Assembly (NCBI GenBank): GCA_003611745.1
Contig: RAYF01000025.1
Coordinates: 1-54,814, forward strand
DNA: 54,814 bases
Source of the DNA: a bacterium D16-36
GTDB taxonomy: Bacteria; Bacillota; Clostridia; Lachnospirales; Lachnospiraceae
Direction of reading: 5' to 3'
Positions 9,525 through 17,483 of this stretch are shown one piece after another; position 1 is the stretch's first letter; each line of letters opens with the position of its first letter. Both the position numbers and the translations under genes were made by a program. The notes under the pieces are model-generated. The model was not told the DNA's origin. It made no database searches and saw only the letters and a program-made list of their open reading frames with translations.

Positions 9525-10466
9525 TTACACAATTTCTTCAAGTTTCGCCATTGTCTTGGCCAGGGAACTTTCATCCTCCACATTAAGGATATTGACCCCT
9601 TTTACCGTCCTCTTTACAAAACCGCACAGTGCCTTGCCAGGCCCTAACTCAATAAAGGTATCTGCCCCTCTTTCATGCATATTTTCTATAATATTAGAAA
9701 ATCTTACCGGGCAGCAGATTTGTTTCGTCAAAATCGGAATAATATCTTTCTCCGACTCCACCACATGTGCATCTACATTCGTATAAACCGGAATATCCAT
9801 CGGCTTAATATGCATTTTCTCAAGTTCTGGGCCTAACTTCTCTGCCGCAGGCTTTAACATTTCTGTATGGAACGGCCCGCTGACCTTTAATTTGACCGCC
9901 ATTTTAGCGCCTTTTCCCTTGGCGATTTTTGCCGCCTCCGCCACAGCGCCCGACGCGCCGGCAATGACAATCTGCCCCGGTGCATTATAGTTTGCCGGAA
10001 CTGCCAGGCCAAGCCCTGCTTCCATTGCCTCCTTGCAGGCAGCTTCCACTGCCTCTGTATCTAAACCGATAATGGCATACATCGCCCCCTCACCGGAAGG
10101 AACCGCCTCTGCCATGAATTTTCCTCTTTTCTGCACTAAAGCAACGGCTTCCTCAAAATCCATTGCGCCGCTGGCAACATACGCGGAATATTCTCCCAGA
10201 CTCAATCCGGCTGTCATCTCTGCCCGTACCCCCTGCTCCTTAAGAACCCTCATAGCAGCGATACTCATTGTCAGAATCGCCGGTTGCGCGAACTCTGTCT
10301 CCCCAAGCTTTTCCTCATCACTAAAACAAATATCTTTAATAGAATATCCCAACACTTCATCAGCCCGGTCAAAAATATCTTTCGCTGCGGAATAGTTTTT
10401 ATAAAGTTCTTTTCCCATTCCTGCATATTGTGCGCCCTGGCCGCTAAACATAAATACTGTCTTCAT
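9525..10466 (-). CDS. fabD: Malonyl-CoA:ACP transacylase
   Basis: It loads malonyl groups from malonyl-CoA onto ACP. The N-terminal FSGQGAQYAGMG, the catalytic Ser89 in GLSLGEYSA and His200 in GPFHTEML are all present, with ELGPGKALCGF near the end. It is 313 residues long. It follows acpP after 95 bases; in streptococcal clusters of the same order fabK would lie between these two genes. Confidence 0.97.
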   Translation of the reverse strand: MKTVFMFSGQGAQYAGMGKELYKNYSAAKDIFDRADEVLGYSIKDICFSDEEKLGETEFAQPAILTMSIAAMRVLKEQGVRAEMTAGLSLGEYSAYVASGAMDFEEAVALVQKRGKFMAEAVPSGEGAMYAIIGLDTEAVEAACKEAMEAGLGLAVPANYNAPGQIVIAGASGAVAEAAKIAKGKGAKMAVKLKVSGPFHTEMLKPAAEKLGPELEKMHIKPMDIPVYTNVDAHVVESEKDIIPILTKQICCPVRFSNIIENMHERGADTFIELGPGKALCGFVKRTVKGVNILNVEDESSLAKTMAKLEEIV

Positions 10467-10561
10467 AAAATATTAATCCCCTTTGCAGCGAAAACGGCGT
10501 TTTGCATAAACATAACATTCTGCCCATACACCCAAAACGCCGCCCTGCGCCTTTTCAATGC

Positions 10562-10783
10562 CTATTTGTGGCTTTCTACGAAATCAACTGCATCCTTAAC
10601 TGTCACGATTGCTTCCGGATTCTCCACAGATACTTCAAATTCGTCCTCAATGTCATTGATAATCTGGAATAAATCCAAAGAATCTGCATCAAGGTCTTCC
10701 TTTACATTTGTCTCTAATGTAATCTCCTCCACATTCTTTCCTGTCTGCTCTGCAATAATTTCTCTGATTTTTTCAAAAACCAT
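10562..10783 (-). CDS. acpP: Acyl carrier protein
   Basis: A 73-residue acidic four-helix protein that carries acyl intermediates on a phosphopantetheine arm. The modified serine, Ser35, lies in the DADSLD motif. The ATG at 10783 has AGGAGG at good spacing; the open frame reaches upstream to 10843, but that extension is basic and unlike any ACP. It is placed between fabH and fabD. Confidence 0.97.
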   Translation of the reverse strand: MVFEKIREIIAEQTGKNVEEITLETNVKEDLDADSLDLFQIINDIEDEFEVSVENPEAIVTVKDAVDFVESHK

Positions 10784-10843
10784 AACTCTTTTCCTCCTGA
10801 AAATGTTTAATAATTTATATACACTGCTGTTGCAGTAATACAC

Positions 10844-11821
10844 CTACCAGACGATTAACATCGTCCCCCATGTCATGCCTCCGCCAAAACCGGACATAAT
10901 AATTTTATCCCCTCTTGCGATAAGTCCTTTTTCATTTAATTCATTCAAGGCAATCGGAATGCTGGCGGAAGAGGTATTCCCATATTGTTCCATATTCATA
11001 TAAAACTTCCCATATGGAATATTTAGCTTTCTGGAAATCACTTCTACAATGCGGACATTTGCCTGATGCGGAACAATGTACTTAATGTCTGCCTCCGTAA
11101 GACCCTCCTCGGCCATCACCTTCTGCATACTCTTGATAACATTTTTGGTAGCAAACTTAAAAACCTCCCTGCCATCCATATGGACATACCACTCCGGATG
11201 AATTCCGGACGGCACCTCATTAAATACATTGGAACATGGCACATAGCCTTCTGTCAGAATATCATACTGCTCCCCGCAGGAACCGATATCCTCACATATA
11301 ATCCCTGCTTCCTCTGACCTCTCTACATAAGCGCCGCCTGCCCCATCGCCAAACAATACGCAGGTAGACCGGTCTTTCCAATCTATAATCTTTGACAGGG
11401 TTTCCCCGCCAATCACAATAGCATTTTTATAAACACCTGATTTTATATATTTATCTGCGATGCTGAGCGCAAACATAAAACCGCTGCAGGCCGCCACAAT
11501 ATCAAAGGCAACTGCATTAGCGGCCCCGATTTCTTTTTGTACCATACAGGCAAGAGATGGCGTCCCATAATCCGGCGTCACAGATGCCACAATAATCAAA
11601 TCTATGTTTTCTGGTGAAACAGATGCCCTGTGCAGCAGCTGGCTTGCCACATCTGTTACCAAAACGGAAGTATTCTCCCCTGAAGAAATGTGCCGCTCAC
11701 GAATCCCCGTCCTCTGGGTAATCCACTCATCACTGGTGTCTACGATTTTTGATAAATCATCGTTTGTGATCACCTGATCAGGCGCACTCGCAGCAGTTGC
11801 AATCAATCTGGTCCTTATCAT
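10844..11821 (-). CDS. fabH: 3-oxoacyl-ACP synthase III
   Basis: The initiating condensing enzyme, which joins an acyl-CoA primer to malonyl-ACP. The catalytic triad is Cys112 (VAACSGFMFAL), His252 (PHQANVR) and Asn282 (GNTSSAS). The C-terminal glycine-rich loop SGFGGGMTWG is intact. At 325 residues it is full length. It is the first biosynthetic gene after the FabT-like regulator, with GGAGATAGG before its ATG. Confidence 0.97.
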   Translation of the reverse strand: MIRTRLIATAASAPDQVITNDDLSKIVDTSDEWITQRTGIRERHISSGENTSVLVTDVASQLLHRASVSPENIDLIIVASVTPDYGTPSLACMVQKEIGAANAVAFDIVAACSGFMFALSIADKYIKSGVYKNAIVIGGETLSKIIDWKDRSTCVLFGDGAGGAYVERSEEAGIICEDIGSCGEQYDILTEGYVPCSNVFNEVPSGIHPEWYVHMDGREVFKFATKNVIKSMQKVMAEEGLTEADIKYIVPHQANVRIVEVISRKLNIPYGKFYMNMEQYGNTSSASIPIALNELNEKGLIARGDKIIMSGFGGGMTWGTMLIVW

Positions 11822-11844
11822 ATTTTCCTATCTCCTATTTTTTA

Positions 11845-12300
11845 CTATATATCCAAATTCGGGCATCCCCTGCAGATAAATTCCTCCAAATTTGTCATCG
11901 CATCTTTGACAATCTTCTTTTCTGCCTCTGTCATGCCCTTTATCAGCGTTAATCCGAGCTTACGGTGAAATGCCTCATGAATACGATAGATTTCTTTTCC
12001 TTTTTTTGTCAGCCCCACTTTCACAATGCGCCTGTCCTTTTCACTCTTATACCGTTCCACAAACCCTTTCTTCGCCAGATTACTCATCCCCACTGTCAAA
12101 GTCCCCACCGTAACATGCAGCTTCCCTGCAATTTCACTCATACTGCTAAGCTCTTCTCTCCCAGCCGCTGCAATCGTATGGATTTCCGTCATCGATAATC
12201 TTTGCTGAGACTCCCTGTTTATCGTTTCCTGTTCCATTTTCATGATGTTCTCAAATATATCTATCAGCTGCGCACTTATTCTATTTTCTTCTTTACTCAT
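11845..12300 (-). CDS. fabT: FabT-like MarR-family repressor
   Basis: A 151-residue winged-helix regulator. The recognition region SSMSEIAGKLHVTVGTLTVG and the wing KSEKDRRIVKVGLTKKG are typical of MarR proteins. It is the first gene of the fatty-acid operon, immediately before fabH, which is the position of FabT in streptococci; there FabT binds long-chain acyl-ACP as corepressor. The ATG at 12300 has GGGAGAG upstream and is preferred over an in-frame TTG five codons earlier. The palindrome at 12338-12351 next to its promoter is the likely autoregulatory site. Confidence 0.88.
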   Translation of the reverse strand: MSKEENRISAQLIDIFENIMKMEQETINRESQQRLSMTEIHTIAAAGREELSSMSEIAGKLHVTVGTLTVGMSNLAKKGFVERYKSEKDRRIVKVGLTKKGKEIYRIHEAFHRKLGLTLIKGMTEAEKKIVKDAMTNLEEFICRGCPNLDI

Positions 12301-12337
12301 GAACTCTCCCTGCAAATATTTTGTAAGTCAAAACATT

Positions 12338-12351
12338 TCAAACTTATTTGA
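12338..12351. promoter_or_regulatory. Candidate FabT operator
   Basis: The 14-base element TCAAACTTATTTGA has perfect TCAAA/TTTGA arms around a 4-base centre. It touches the -10 element of the operon promoter and covers the expected start of transcription. The arms resemble the TTTGA-rich sites of streptococcal FabT. Binding is inferred. Confidence 0.6.
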
Positions 12352-12380
12352 GTATATTCTAAATACATAGGGTTCGTCAA
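12351..12380 (-). promoter_or_regulatory. Promoter of the fatty-acid operon
   Basis: On the minus strand, -35 TTGACG (12375-12380) and -10 TATACT (12351-12356) are separated by 18 bases. The promoter lies about 50 bases upstream of the fabT start codon, and no other strong promoter was seen within the operon. Confidence 0.75.
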
Positions 12381-12554
12381 CTATCCATTAGATACATTTT
12401 TTACCAAAAAACCAAACAGTTTTTGTGTATTTTAGACATATCTGTCATCTGTTTTTCAAAACTACCTCTATTATCTTCCAGAACTGTGTACAAGGGCAGA
12501 TACTTTGAACATCAAATTTTCCTCCGCACCGCTTCACCCTTGTTTTTTGCGCAA

Positions 12555-12594
12555 AAAGGATGGAAACCCATGTTATAATGAATTTCCATCCTTT
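12555..12594 (-). terminator. Terminator after the CheY-like gene
   Basis: A 12-base-pair stem (12555-12566 with 12583-12594) and 16-base loop are followed on the minus strand by a short T run. It lies directly after the stop of the CheY-like gene and separates that unit from the fabT promoter. Confidence 0.8.
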
Positions 12595-12598
12595 CGTA

Positions 12599-12982
12599 CT
12601 ATTTTTTTTCTTCCCGGCGGCTCTTTAATATCTCCAAAGTTGCCAGAAGTACATCATCCTCCCAAGGTTTTGGTATCAGGTACTTTAACCCAATCGCCTT
12701 AACTTCCTCCAATGTACCGGAATCGCATAAAGAACTTAACATCAATATCGTTGCTGACGGATCCTTCTTCAAAAGAATCTCGGCTGTCTCCAACCCATCA
12801 ATGCCCGGCATAATAATATCCATAATTACAATATCCGGATGCAGCTCTTCATACATGCGAATTCCCTCTTCGCCATTTTTAGCATATCCTATTACTTCGT
12901 ATCCGTTCTCCTCCACCAAATCTTTAATCTGCTTCGATGCAAATGGCGAATCGTCAACTACCATAAGAGTTATCTTATCCAT
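12599..12982 (-). CDS. Stand-alone CheY-like response regulator
   Basis: A single receiver domain of 127 residues with no output domain. The acidic pocket (VVDDSP), the phospho-accepting Asp55 (IVIMDIIMPGIDG), the conserved Ser (LSSLCDSG) and the Lys in LIPKPW are all present, so phosphorylation is expected. Its ATG overlaps the stop of the CheX-like gene as TAATG. Co-translation with a CheC/CheX-type phosphatase suggests a two-protein phosphorylation switch, perhaps linked to flagella given the flagellar genes upstream. The cognate kinase is not in the window. Confidence 0.88.
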   Translation of the reverse strand: MDKITLMVVDDSPFASKQIKDLVEENGYEVIGYAKNGEEGIRMYEELHPDIVIMDIIMPGIDGLETAEILLKKDPSATILMLSSLCDSGTLEEVKAIGLKYLIPKPWEDDVLLATLEILKSRREEKK

Positions 12983-13488
12983 TATCCTACCTCCTCTTGT
13001 TCACTCTGAAAAGAATATTTTATAAAAATATGTAATCTGCCTATCTCTGTGCGATACGAAAGCCAGCGCCCTGAATGAATAATCCACTTATCCTCTAACG
13101 GCTCCCCTTCCTGATAAAAACTCGGTATCGACAGCCTGGATGACTGTCCCGCCAGATTGTTCATTCTGGAAATTGCATGGCCGCATGCAATATTGATATA
13201 TTCATTCAAAAAGAGAGGGGCCTCCTCTTCCGAAGGGGTCACGCCATTGTTCATCGTATCAATAATATAACGGAACAATTCATCGGAAAACTGGCAAATC
13301 ACCACGGAATTAATACATCCATGTGTCTCAATCGCTTCCCTGTATCCCTTGCTTAAAAGATCTGCTTTTTCTTTATCCTCTTCTTTGCCTTCTTCGTCGC
13401 ACACCTTTTTCAATTCTAATTTGACAAGCTTTTTGGTTACTTCACAAAATGAAGTGTCAAAAATCTCTTTAACATCCATATTCAGCAT
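12982..13488 (-). CDS. CheX-like CheY phosphatase domain protein
   Basis: A 168-residue protein with the CheC/CheX-type E-x2-N motif in FLNEYINIACGHAISRM (about residues 95-111), which in this family positions water to remove phosphate from CheY. The ATG at 13488 has a GGGGGTGG site. The N-terminal part has a highly charged Glu/Lys stretch (EEGKEEDKEKAD). It is coupled to the CheY-like gene that follows. Substrate assignment to that partner is inference from the overlap. Confidence 0.7.
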   Translation of the reverse strand: MLNMDVKEIFDTSFCEVTKKLVKLELKKVCDEEGKEEDKEKADLLSKGYREAIETHGCINSVVICQFSDELFRYIIDTMNNGVTPSEEEAPLFLNEYINIACGHAISRMNNLAGQSSRLSIPSFYQEGEPLEDKWIIHSGRWLSYRTEIGRLHIFIKYSFQSEQEEVG

Positions 13489-13521
13489 AAAACCACCCCC
13501 TATCAAATTAGGTAAGTCGGA

Positions 13522-13923
13522 TTAATTTCCAAGAAAACGCATCTTTCCTTTGGAGCTAGTCTTATTCGGCTTATTCTCTGCCGGCTTCTCCACATACACA
13601 CTGCTGAAAGTATTCGTCATCTTCCCTTTACAATCCTTACAATATCTGCCGGTTAAAATCGGTTTACCGCATGACTCGCAGTCAATAGAAATACCGGAAT
13701 CTTTGGAGAATGTCAGGCGCTCCTGACGGACCCATTTCTTAATCTGCTGAATTGGAACATCATTTTCTTCTGCAACAACCGCCATATTTGCTGTTGGATT
13801 CTTATAGATATAATCTCTTACCTCAAAAAACTTATCCTCCATCTCCTTCACGCAGGATTGACATAATGATTCCCCATTGTAATTAAAGAGCTTCCCACAC
13901 TTTTTGCAATTTCTTACATCCAT
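13522..13923 (-). CDS. yvyF: YvyF-like flagellar-operon protein
   Basis: A 133-residue protein with two pairs of CxxC motifs: CKKC and CQSC near the N terminus, CESC and CKDC near residues 81-100, consistent with two zinc sites. A helix-turn-helix-like stretch (VAEENDVPIQQIKKWVRQER) lies between them. In Bacillus, yvyF follows comFC and precedes flgM; the same comF-yvyF order is kept here. The family is found with flagellar genes. Its exact action cannot be read from this sequence. Confidence 0.8.
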   Translation of the reverse strand: MDVRNCKKCGKLFNYNGESLCQSCVKEMEDKFFEVRDYIYKNPTANMAVVAEENDVPIQQIKKWVRQERLTFSKDSGISIDCESCGKPILTGRYCKDCKGKMTNTFSSVYVEKPAENKPNKTSSKGKMRFLGN

Positions 13924-13932
13924 AGTAACCTC

Positions 13933-14655
13933 CTAAATTCTTTGACCAATGCTGATGCACAAAAAATAGATTTTATATACACCCTGCCTGCTTAAAATTT
14001 TAGCACATGCCTCTATTGTACTGCCTGTCGTATAAATATCATCAATAAGTATAACACATCTCGGCACTTTGTACAACTCCTGTGTTGCAGTTCGTACTGA
14101 AAATGCCTGACATAAATTTAAATACCGTTCCCTGCCGGAAAGTTCCTTCTGGGGAAGGGTGCTCTTTGTGCGAAGCAGGTAATCCGATACAACAGGAACT
14201 TTGCACAGCCTGCTAAGTTCCGTAGCTACCAGCTCCGCCTGATTATAACCTCTTCTGCGGCGTCGTTTCCTATGAATCGGAACAGGAATAAGCGCATCCG
14301 GGGCAGCCTCCGCAATCATCCCGCTAAACTGCTGGTACATCGCATATGCGTAAAACGCTGCATATTCCTGACGCCCATGGTACTTAAACCTGCTGATAGA
14401 GCCCCGCATCAGGCTGTCATAGAGAAACGCTGCGCGCCCGTATTGAAAATGTGTCTCTTTGCCGCAGCAGTCCGGGCAATACTCAGAATCCCCCTCAACC
14501 GGTTTGCCGCATTTCATACAGTAATCCCCCGTGATAAATACTGCCTTCCCCACACAGCTGCGGCACAAAAACTTTTCATCTGATGCCAATACCCCGTCAC
14601 AGAGGGCACATCTCCTTGGATAAATGATGTCTAACAGCGTATCTTTTATTTTTAT
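13933..14655 (-). CDS. comF: ComF-family phosphoribosyltransferase-like protein
   Basis: The protein has N-terminal zinc-ribbon cysteines (CALC, CRSC, CMKC, CPDC) and a C-terminal phosphoribosyltransferase fold with the ILIDDIYTTGSTIEA binding loop. ComFC proteins take part in DNA uptake or recombination. The start is unusual. The first standard start codon, TTG at 14589, would cut off IIYPRRCALC, the family's hallmark. The frame stays open upstream, and the only codon with a good site (AAGGAGG, seven bases away) is ATA at 14655, which overlaps the recD2 stop as ATAA. I give that start, as an inference. Confidence 0.85.
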   Translation of the reverse strand: MKIKDTLLDIIYPRRCALCDGVLASDEKFLCRSCVGKAVFITGDYCMKCGKPVEGDSEYCPDCCGKETHFQYGRAAFLYDSLMRGSISRFKYHGRQEYAAFYAYAMYQQFSGMIAEAAPDALIPVPIHRKRRRRRGYNQAELVATELSRLCKVPVVSDYLLRTKSTLPQKELSGRERYLNLCQAFSVRTATQELYKVPRCVILIDDIYTTGSTIEACAKILSRQGVYKIYFLCISIGQRI

Positions 14656-16901
14656 TGGTAATCCTCCTCCTTCATCTCCTGCAGCCTCCTGCAGAGGCTG
14701 GAATACCGCTTCTGTTCAAATACATTCCGGATCATCTGATATATGGTATCCCTGCTTCCTACCAAAGTAACACATTTTTTTGCCCTTGTCACCGCCGTGT
14801 ACAAAAGATTCCTGTTCAGAAGCATTCTCGGCCCAGTCAGGATAGGGATCACAACTGCCGGATACTCGCTCCCCTGAGATTTATGGATCGTAATCGCATA
14901 GGCAAGCTCCATCTCATCCATCTGGCCATATTCATATGTGACAAGCTTCCCCTCCTCGTACTCAACTTCCACTGCCTCTTCCGTCTCCAAAATCCTCTTG
15001 ATTATCCCAATATCACCGTTAAAAACTCCCGTCCCTTCCTCAAATACATCTCCATAACGTGTCTTTTTCTGCCACTTTATCTGATAATCATTCTTAATCT
15101 GCATGATTTTGTCCTGTTCCCGGAAAAGGACTCCATGAAACTCCTTCTCAATCTTCCTGTCGCTTTTCGGATTTACGTAACTTTGCAGGATCCTGTTGAG
15201 GTTCTCTACGCCAAGTTCCCCCTTCCGCATCGGCGTAAGCACCTGAATATCATAAACGGAAGCGTTTACATAGGACGGCATATTTTTCATGACGAGCTGA
15301 ATCACCACGTTGATGACATCCTGTGCGGCATGGCGCTCTAACTGAAAGAAATCGCGGTTCTGGTTATCCAATACAATCTCCTGCCCGGCATTTATTTTAT
15401 GGGCGTTTACAACAATCTGGCTCTCCGCTGCCTGCCTAAAAATCTGGTTTAACCGCACCACATTGCAGAATTCCGCCTTAATCATATCCCGAAGCACATT
15501 TCCGGGCCCGACAGACGGAAGCTGGTTCACATCCCCTACCATAATCAGACGGCATCCCGGCACCATTGCTTTTAACAGCGCATTTAATAAATAAATGTCC
15601 ACCATGGAAAACTCATCAACAATGACTACATCCGCCTCCAACGGCTGCAATTCATTTCTCTCAAAATGCATCCCGCTCTTATCATCATCATTCATGCCGC
15701 CATTTAACTCCAACAGCCTGTGAATCGTCTGTGCCTCCCACCCTGTCGTCTCTGACATCCTCTTGGCAGCACGTCCGGTAGGCGCAGCCAGAAGCACATC
15801 CATCCCATCTTCCTCCAATAGTTGCAAAATGGTATTAATCGTAGTGGTCTTTCCCGTTCCCGGCCCTCCCGTTATAATCGTCACGCCATTCTGCACCGCC
15901 TGGCAGACTGCTTTTCGCTGCAGGACATCTAAAACAATTCCCTGCCTGCGCTCAATCTTCGCCACACGTCCTCCCAGCTTATCACTGTCTACCGGAAAAT
16001 CCAGATTCAGATCCAAAAGCATCCTCGCACAGTTCATCTCCATATAGTAAAGGTTGCTGGAGTACAGCCTGCGCTCCTCCCCGACTTCTTCAATCAGTAT
16101 CTCCTTATTCATCGTCAGGGCATCAATCTGGCTGGAGACCATTTCCCTGTCTACCCCCAGAAGCTCCGCTGTCATTGAGACAAGTTCCGTCTCCGGCAGA
16201 TAGCAGTGCCCCTGATTTCCCGACTGCTGCAGCATATAAAGTACGCCTGCCCTGATACGGTATTCAGAATCCACATAAAACCCGGCCCTCTGCGCAATGG
16301 CATCCGCTATTTTAAAACCAATCCCTGAAATATCCTCCGCCAGCCGATACGGATTTTTTCTCAAAACCTCATAAATATCGTCTTTATAATAACGGTAAAT
16401 TTTTACCGCCATATTCATAGATATGCCATATTCCTGAAGAAAAATCATAGCCTGGCGCATCTGCTGCTTCTCACGGAACTGTTTTGCAATGCTGACCGCC
16501 ATTTTGCCGCTGATTCCCTTAATTTCTGCCAGCCGCTCCGGCTCCCTCTCCATAATGTCAAATGTTTCTTTTCCAAACTTTTTGACAATCCTTGCCGCCA
16601 GTGCCGGGCCAATCCCCTTAATCGCCCCGGAACCAAGATAGCGTTCCACCGCCATGCTATCATCCGGCTGTTTTGTCTCATAACTGTCCACCTGAAGCTG
16701 TGGACCGTAGTTTTTATGTATTGTCCTTCTGCCGCGGACAAGAAGGTACTCCCCCTCTGCCACAAAAGAAAAGCAGCCCACACAGCACTCCTCTTCCTCC
16801 TCTTCCGAATCCGTCTGCGGCTTTACCAGATAAAGCACTGTGTATCCGTTTTCCTCATTCCGAAAAGTAATCCTGTCTACGTATCCTTCAAATTCCTCCA
16901 T
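14652..16901 (-). CDS. recD2: RecD2-type 5'-3' DNA helicase
   Basis: A superfamily 1B helicase of about 749 residues, not joined to RecBC. Helix-hairpin-helix motifs appear near residues 90-150 (GSGAIKGIGPALAARIV). Walker A is GGPGTGKTTT (about residue 345), Walker B is VIVDEFSMVD, and the C-terminal motifs AYAITIHKSQGSEYP and LLYTAVTRAKKCVTLVG are intact. The ATG at 16901 has GGAGAG upstream; another ATG lies four codons earlier. The family acts in replication-fork maintenance and repair. comF follows with an overlap. Confidence 0.93.
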   Translation of the reverse strand: MEEFEGYVDRITFRNEENGYTVLYLVKPQTDSEEEEEECCVGCFSFVAEGEYLLVRGRRTIHKNYGPQLQVDSYETKQPDDSMAVERYLGSGAIKGIGPALAARIVKKFGKETFDIMEREPERLAEIKGISGKMAVSIAKQFREKQQMRQAMIFLQEYGISMNMAVKIYRYYKDDIYEVLRKNPYRLAEDISGIGFKIADAIAQRAGFYVDSEYRIRAGVLYMLQQSGNQGHCYLPETELVSMTAELLGVDREMVSSQIDALTMNKEILIEEVGEERRLYSSNLYYMEMNCARMLLDLNLDFPVDSDKLGGRVAKIERRQGIVLDVLQRKAVCQAVQNGVTIITGGPGTGKTTTINTILQLLEEDGMDVLLAAPTGRAAKRMSETTGWEAQTIHRLLELNGGMNDDDKSGMHFERNELQPLEADVVIVDEFSMVDIYLLNALLKAMVPGCRLIMVGDVNQLPSVGPGNVLRDMIKAEFCNVVRLNQIFRQAAESQIVVNAHKINAGQEIVLDNQNRDFFQLERHAAQDVINVVIQLVMKNMPSYVNASVYDIQVLTPMRKGELGVENLNRILQSYVNPKSDRKIEKEFHGVLFREQDKIMQIKNDYQIKWQKKTRYGDVFEEGTGVFNGDIGIIKRILETEEAVEVEYEEGKLVTYEYGQMDEMELAYAITIHKSQGSEYPAVVIPILTGPRMLLNRNLLYTAVTRAKKCVTLVGSRDTIYQMIRNVFEQKRYSSLCRRLQEMKEEDYQ

Positions 16902-16944
16902 GACGCTCTCCATTCCTGCAAGAAGTTTCCTATTACAAAGTAAA

Positions 16945-16967
16945 GGCCACTGTAAAAAACAGCGGCC
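16945..16967 (-). terminator. Hairpin between the flagellar unit and recD2
   Basis: A 9-base-pair stem (16945-16953 with 16959-16967) has a 5-base loop and a short T-rich tail on the minus strand. It lies upstream of recD2 and downstream of the FlgJ-like gene, so it probably separates the two transcription units. The T run is weak. Confidence 0.5.
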
Positions 16968-17104
16968 CGGAATTTTAGATTTTGCTGTTGGAATATTTCG
17001 CAGTTTCTTTTCACAAACACCACGGTATTTCCTACAGATCCTTATATCATAGGAAGCAGGAGCAGCTCCCTATCAGCGGTTCTTAAGCCAGACAAAGGCT
17101 TTTT

Positions 17105-17452
17105 CTAAAGCATATTATTGCTGCTCTTAATAGAATCATACAACTGCTGTGCCAAACCAACAGAACCACTTTCTGCAATAATATTGGCGTACTGCTCATT
17201 TCGCATATCGCCAAAATACTTCATATACTCACCCTGCTCTTCTTCATCCTCACCTGCAATCGACTTCTTCGCCTGCTCAATGATTTTCTGGACAAAATAA
17301 GCTTCGAAATTTTTGCAGACATTCATCAGTTCTTCATCCGAAGAATCTTTATTTACATTTCCCAGTGTACTCTGCAGCGAAGAAGACGCTGCATTTGTAA
17401 CTGTCTGTCCATATGTACTATATAAAGATGAAGTATCTAATATTGAACTCAT
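17105..17452 (-). CDS. FlgJ-like flagellar rod-binding protein
   Basis: A 115-residue protein matching the N-terminal rod-binding domain of FlgJ without a muramidase domain. The conserved block runs from KNFEAYFVQKIIEQAKKS to the C-terminal IIAESGSVGLAQQLYDSI. Such single-domain forms help rod assembly. It follows flgG by about 30 bases and is the last gene of the mreB-flgF-flgG group. Hydrolysis of the wall must come from another protein. Confidence 0.85.
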   Translation of the reverse strand: MSSILDTSSLYSTYGQTVTNAASSSLQSTLGNVNKDSSDEELMNVCKNFEAYFVQKIIEQAKKSIAGEDEEEQGEYMKYFGDMRNEQYANIIAESGSVGLAQQLYDSIKSSNNML

Positions 17453-17483
17453 TTTACCACCCTGCCCTTCTTATTATGTCTCA

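Noticed and set aside
14655-15341. 228-residue plus-strand frame
   Set aside because: It is antisense to recD2, whose helicase motifs are intact; a shadow frame.
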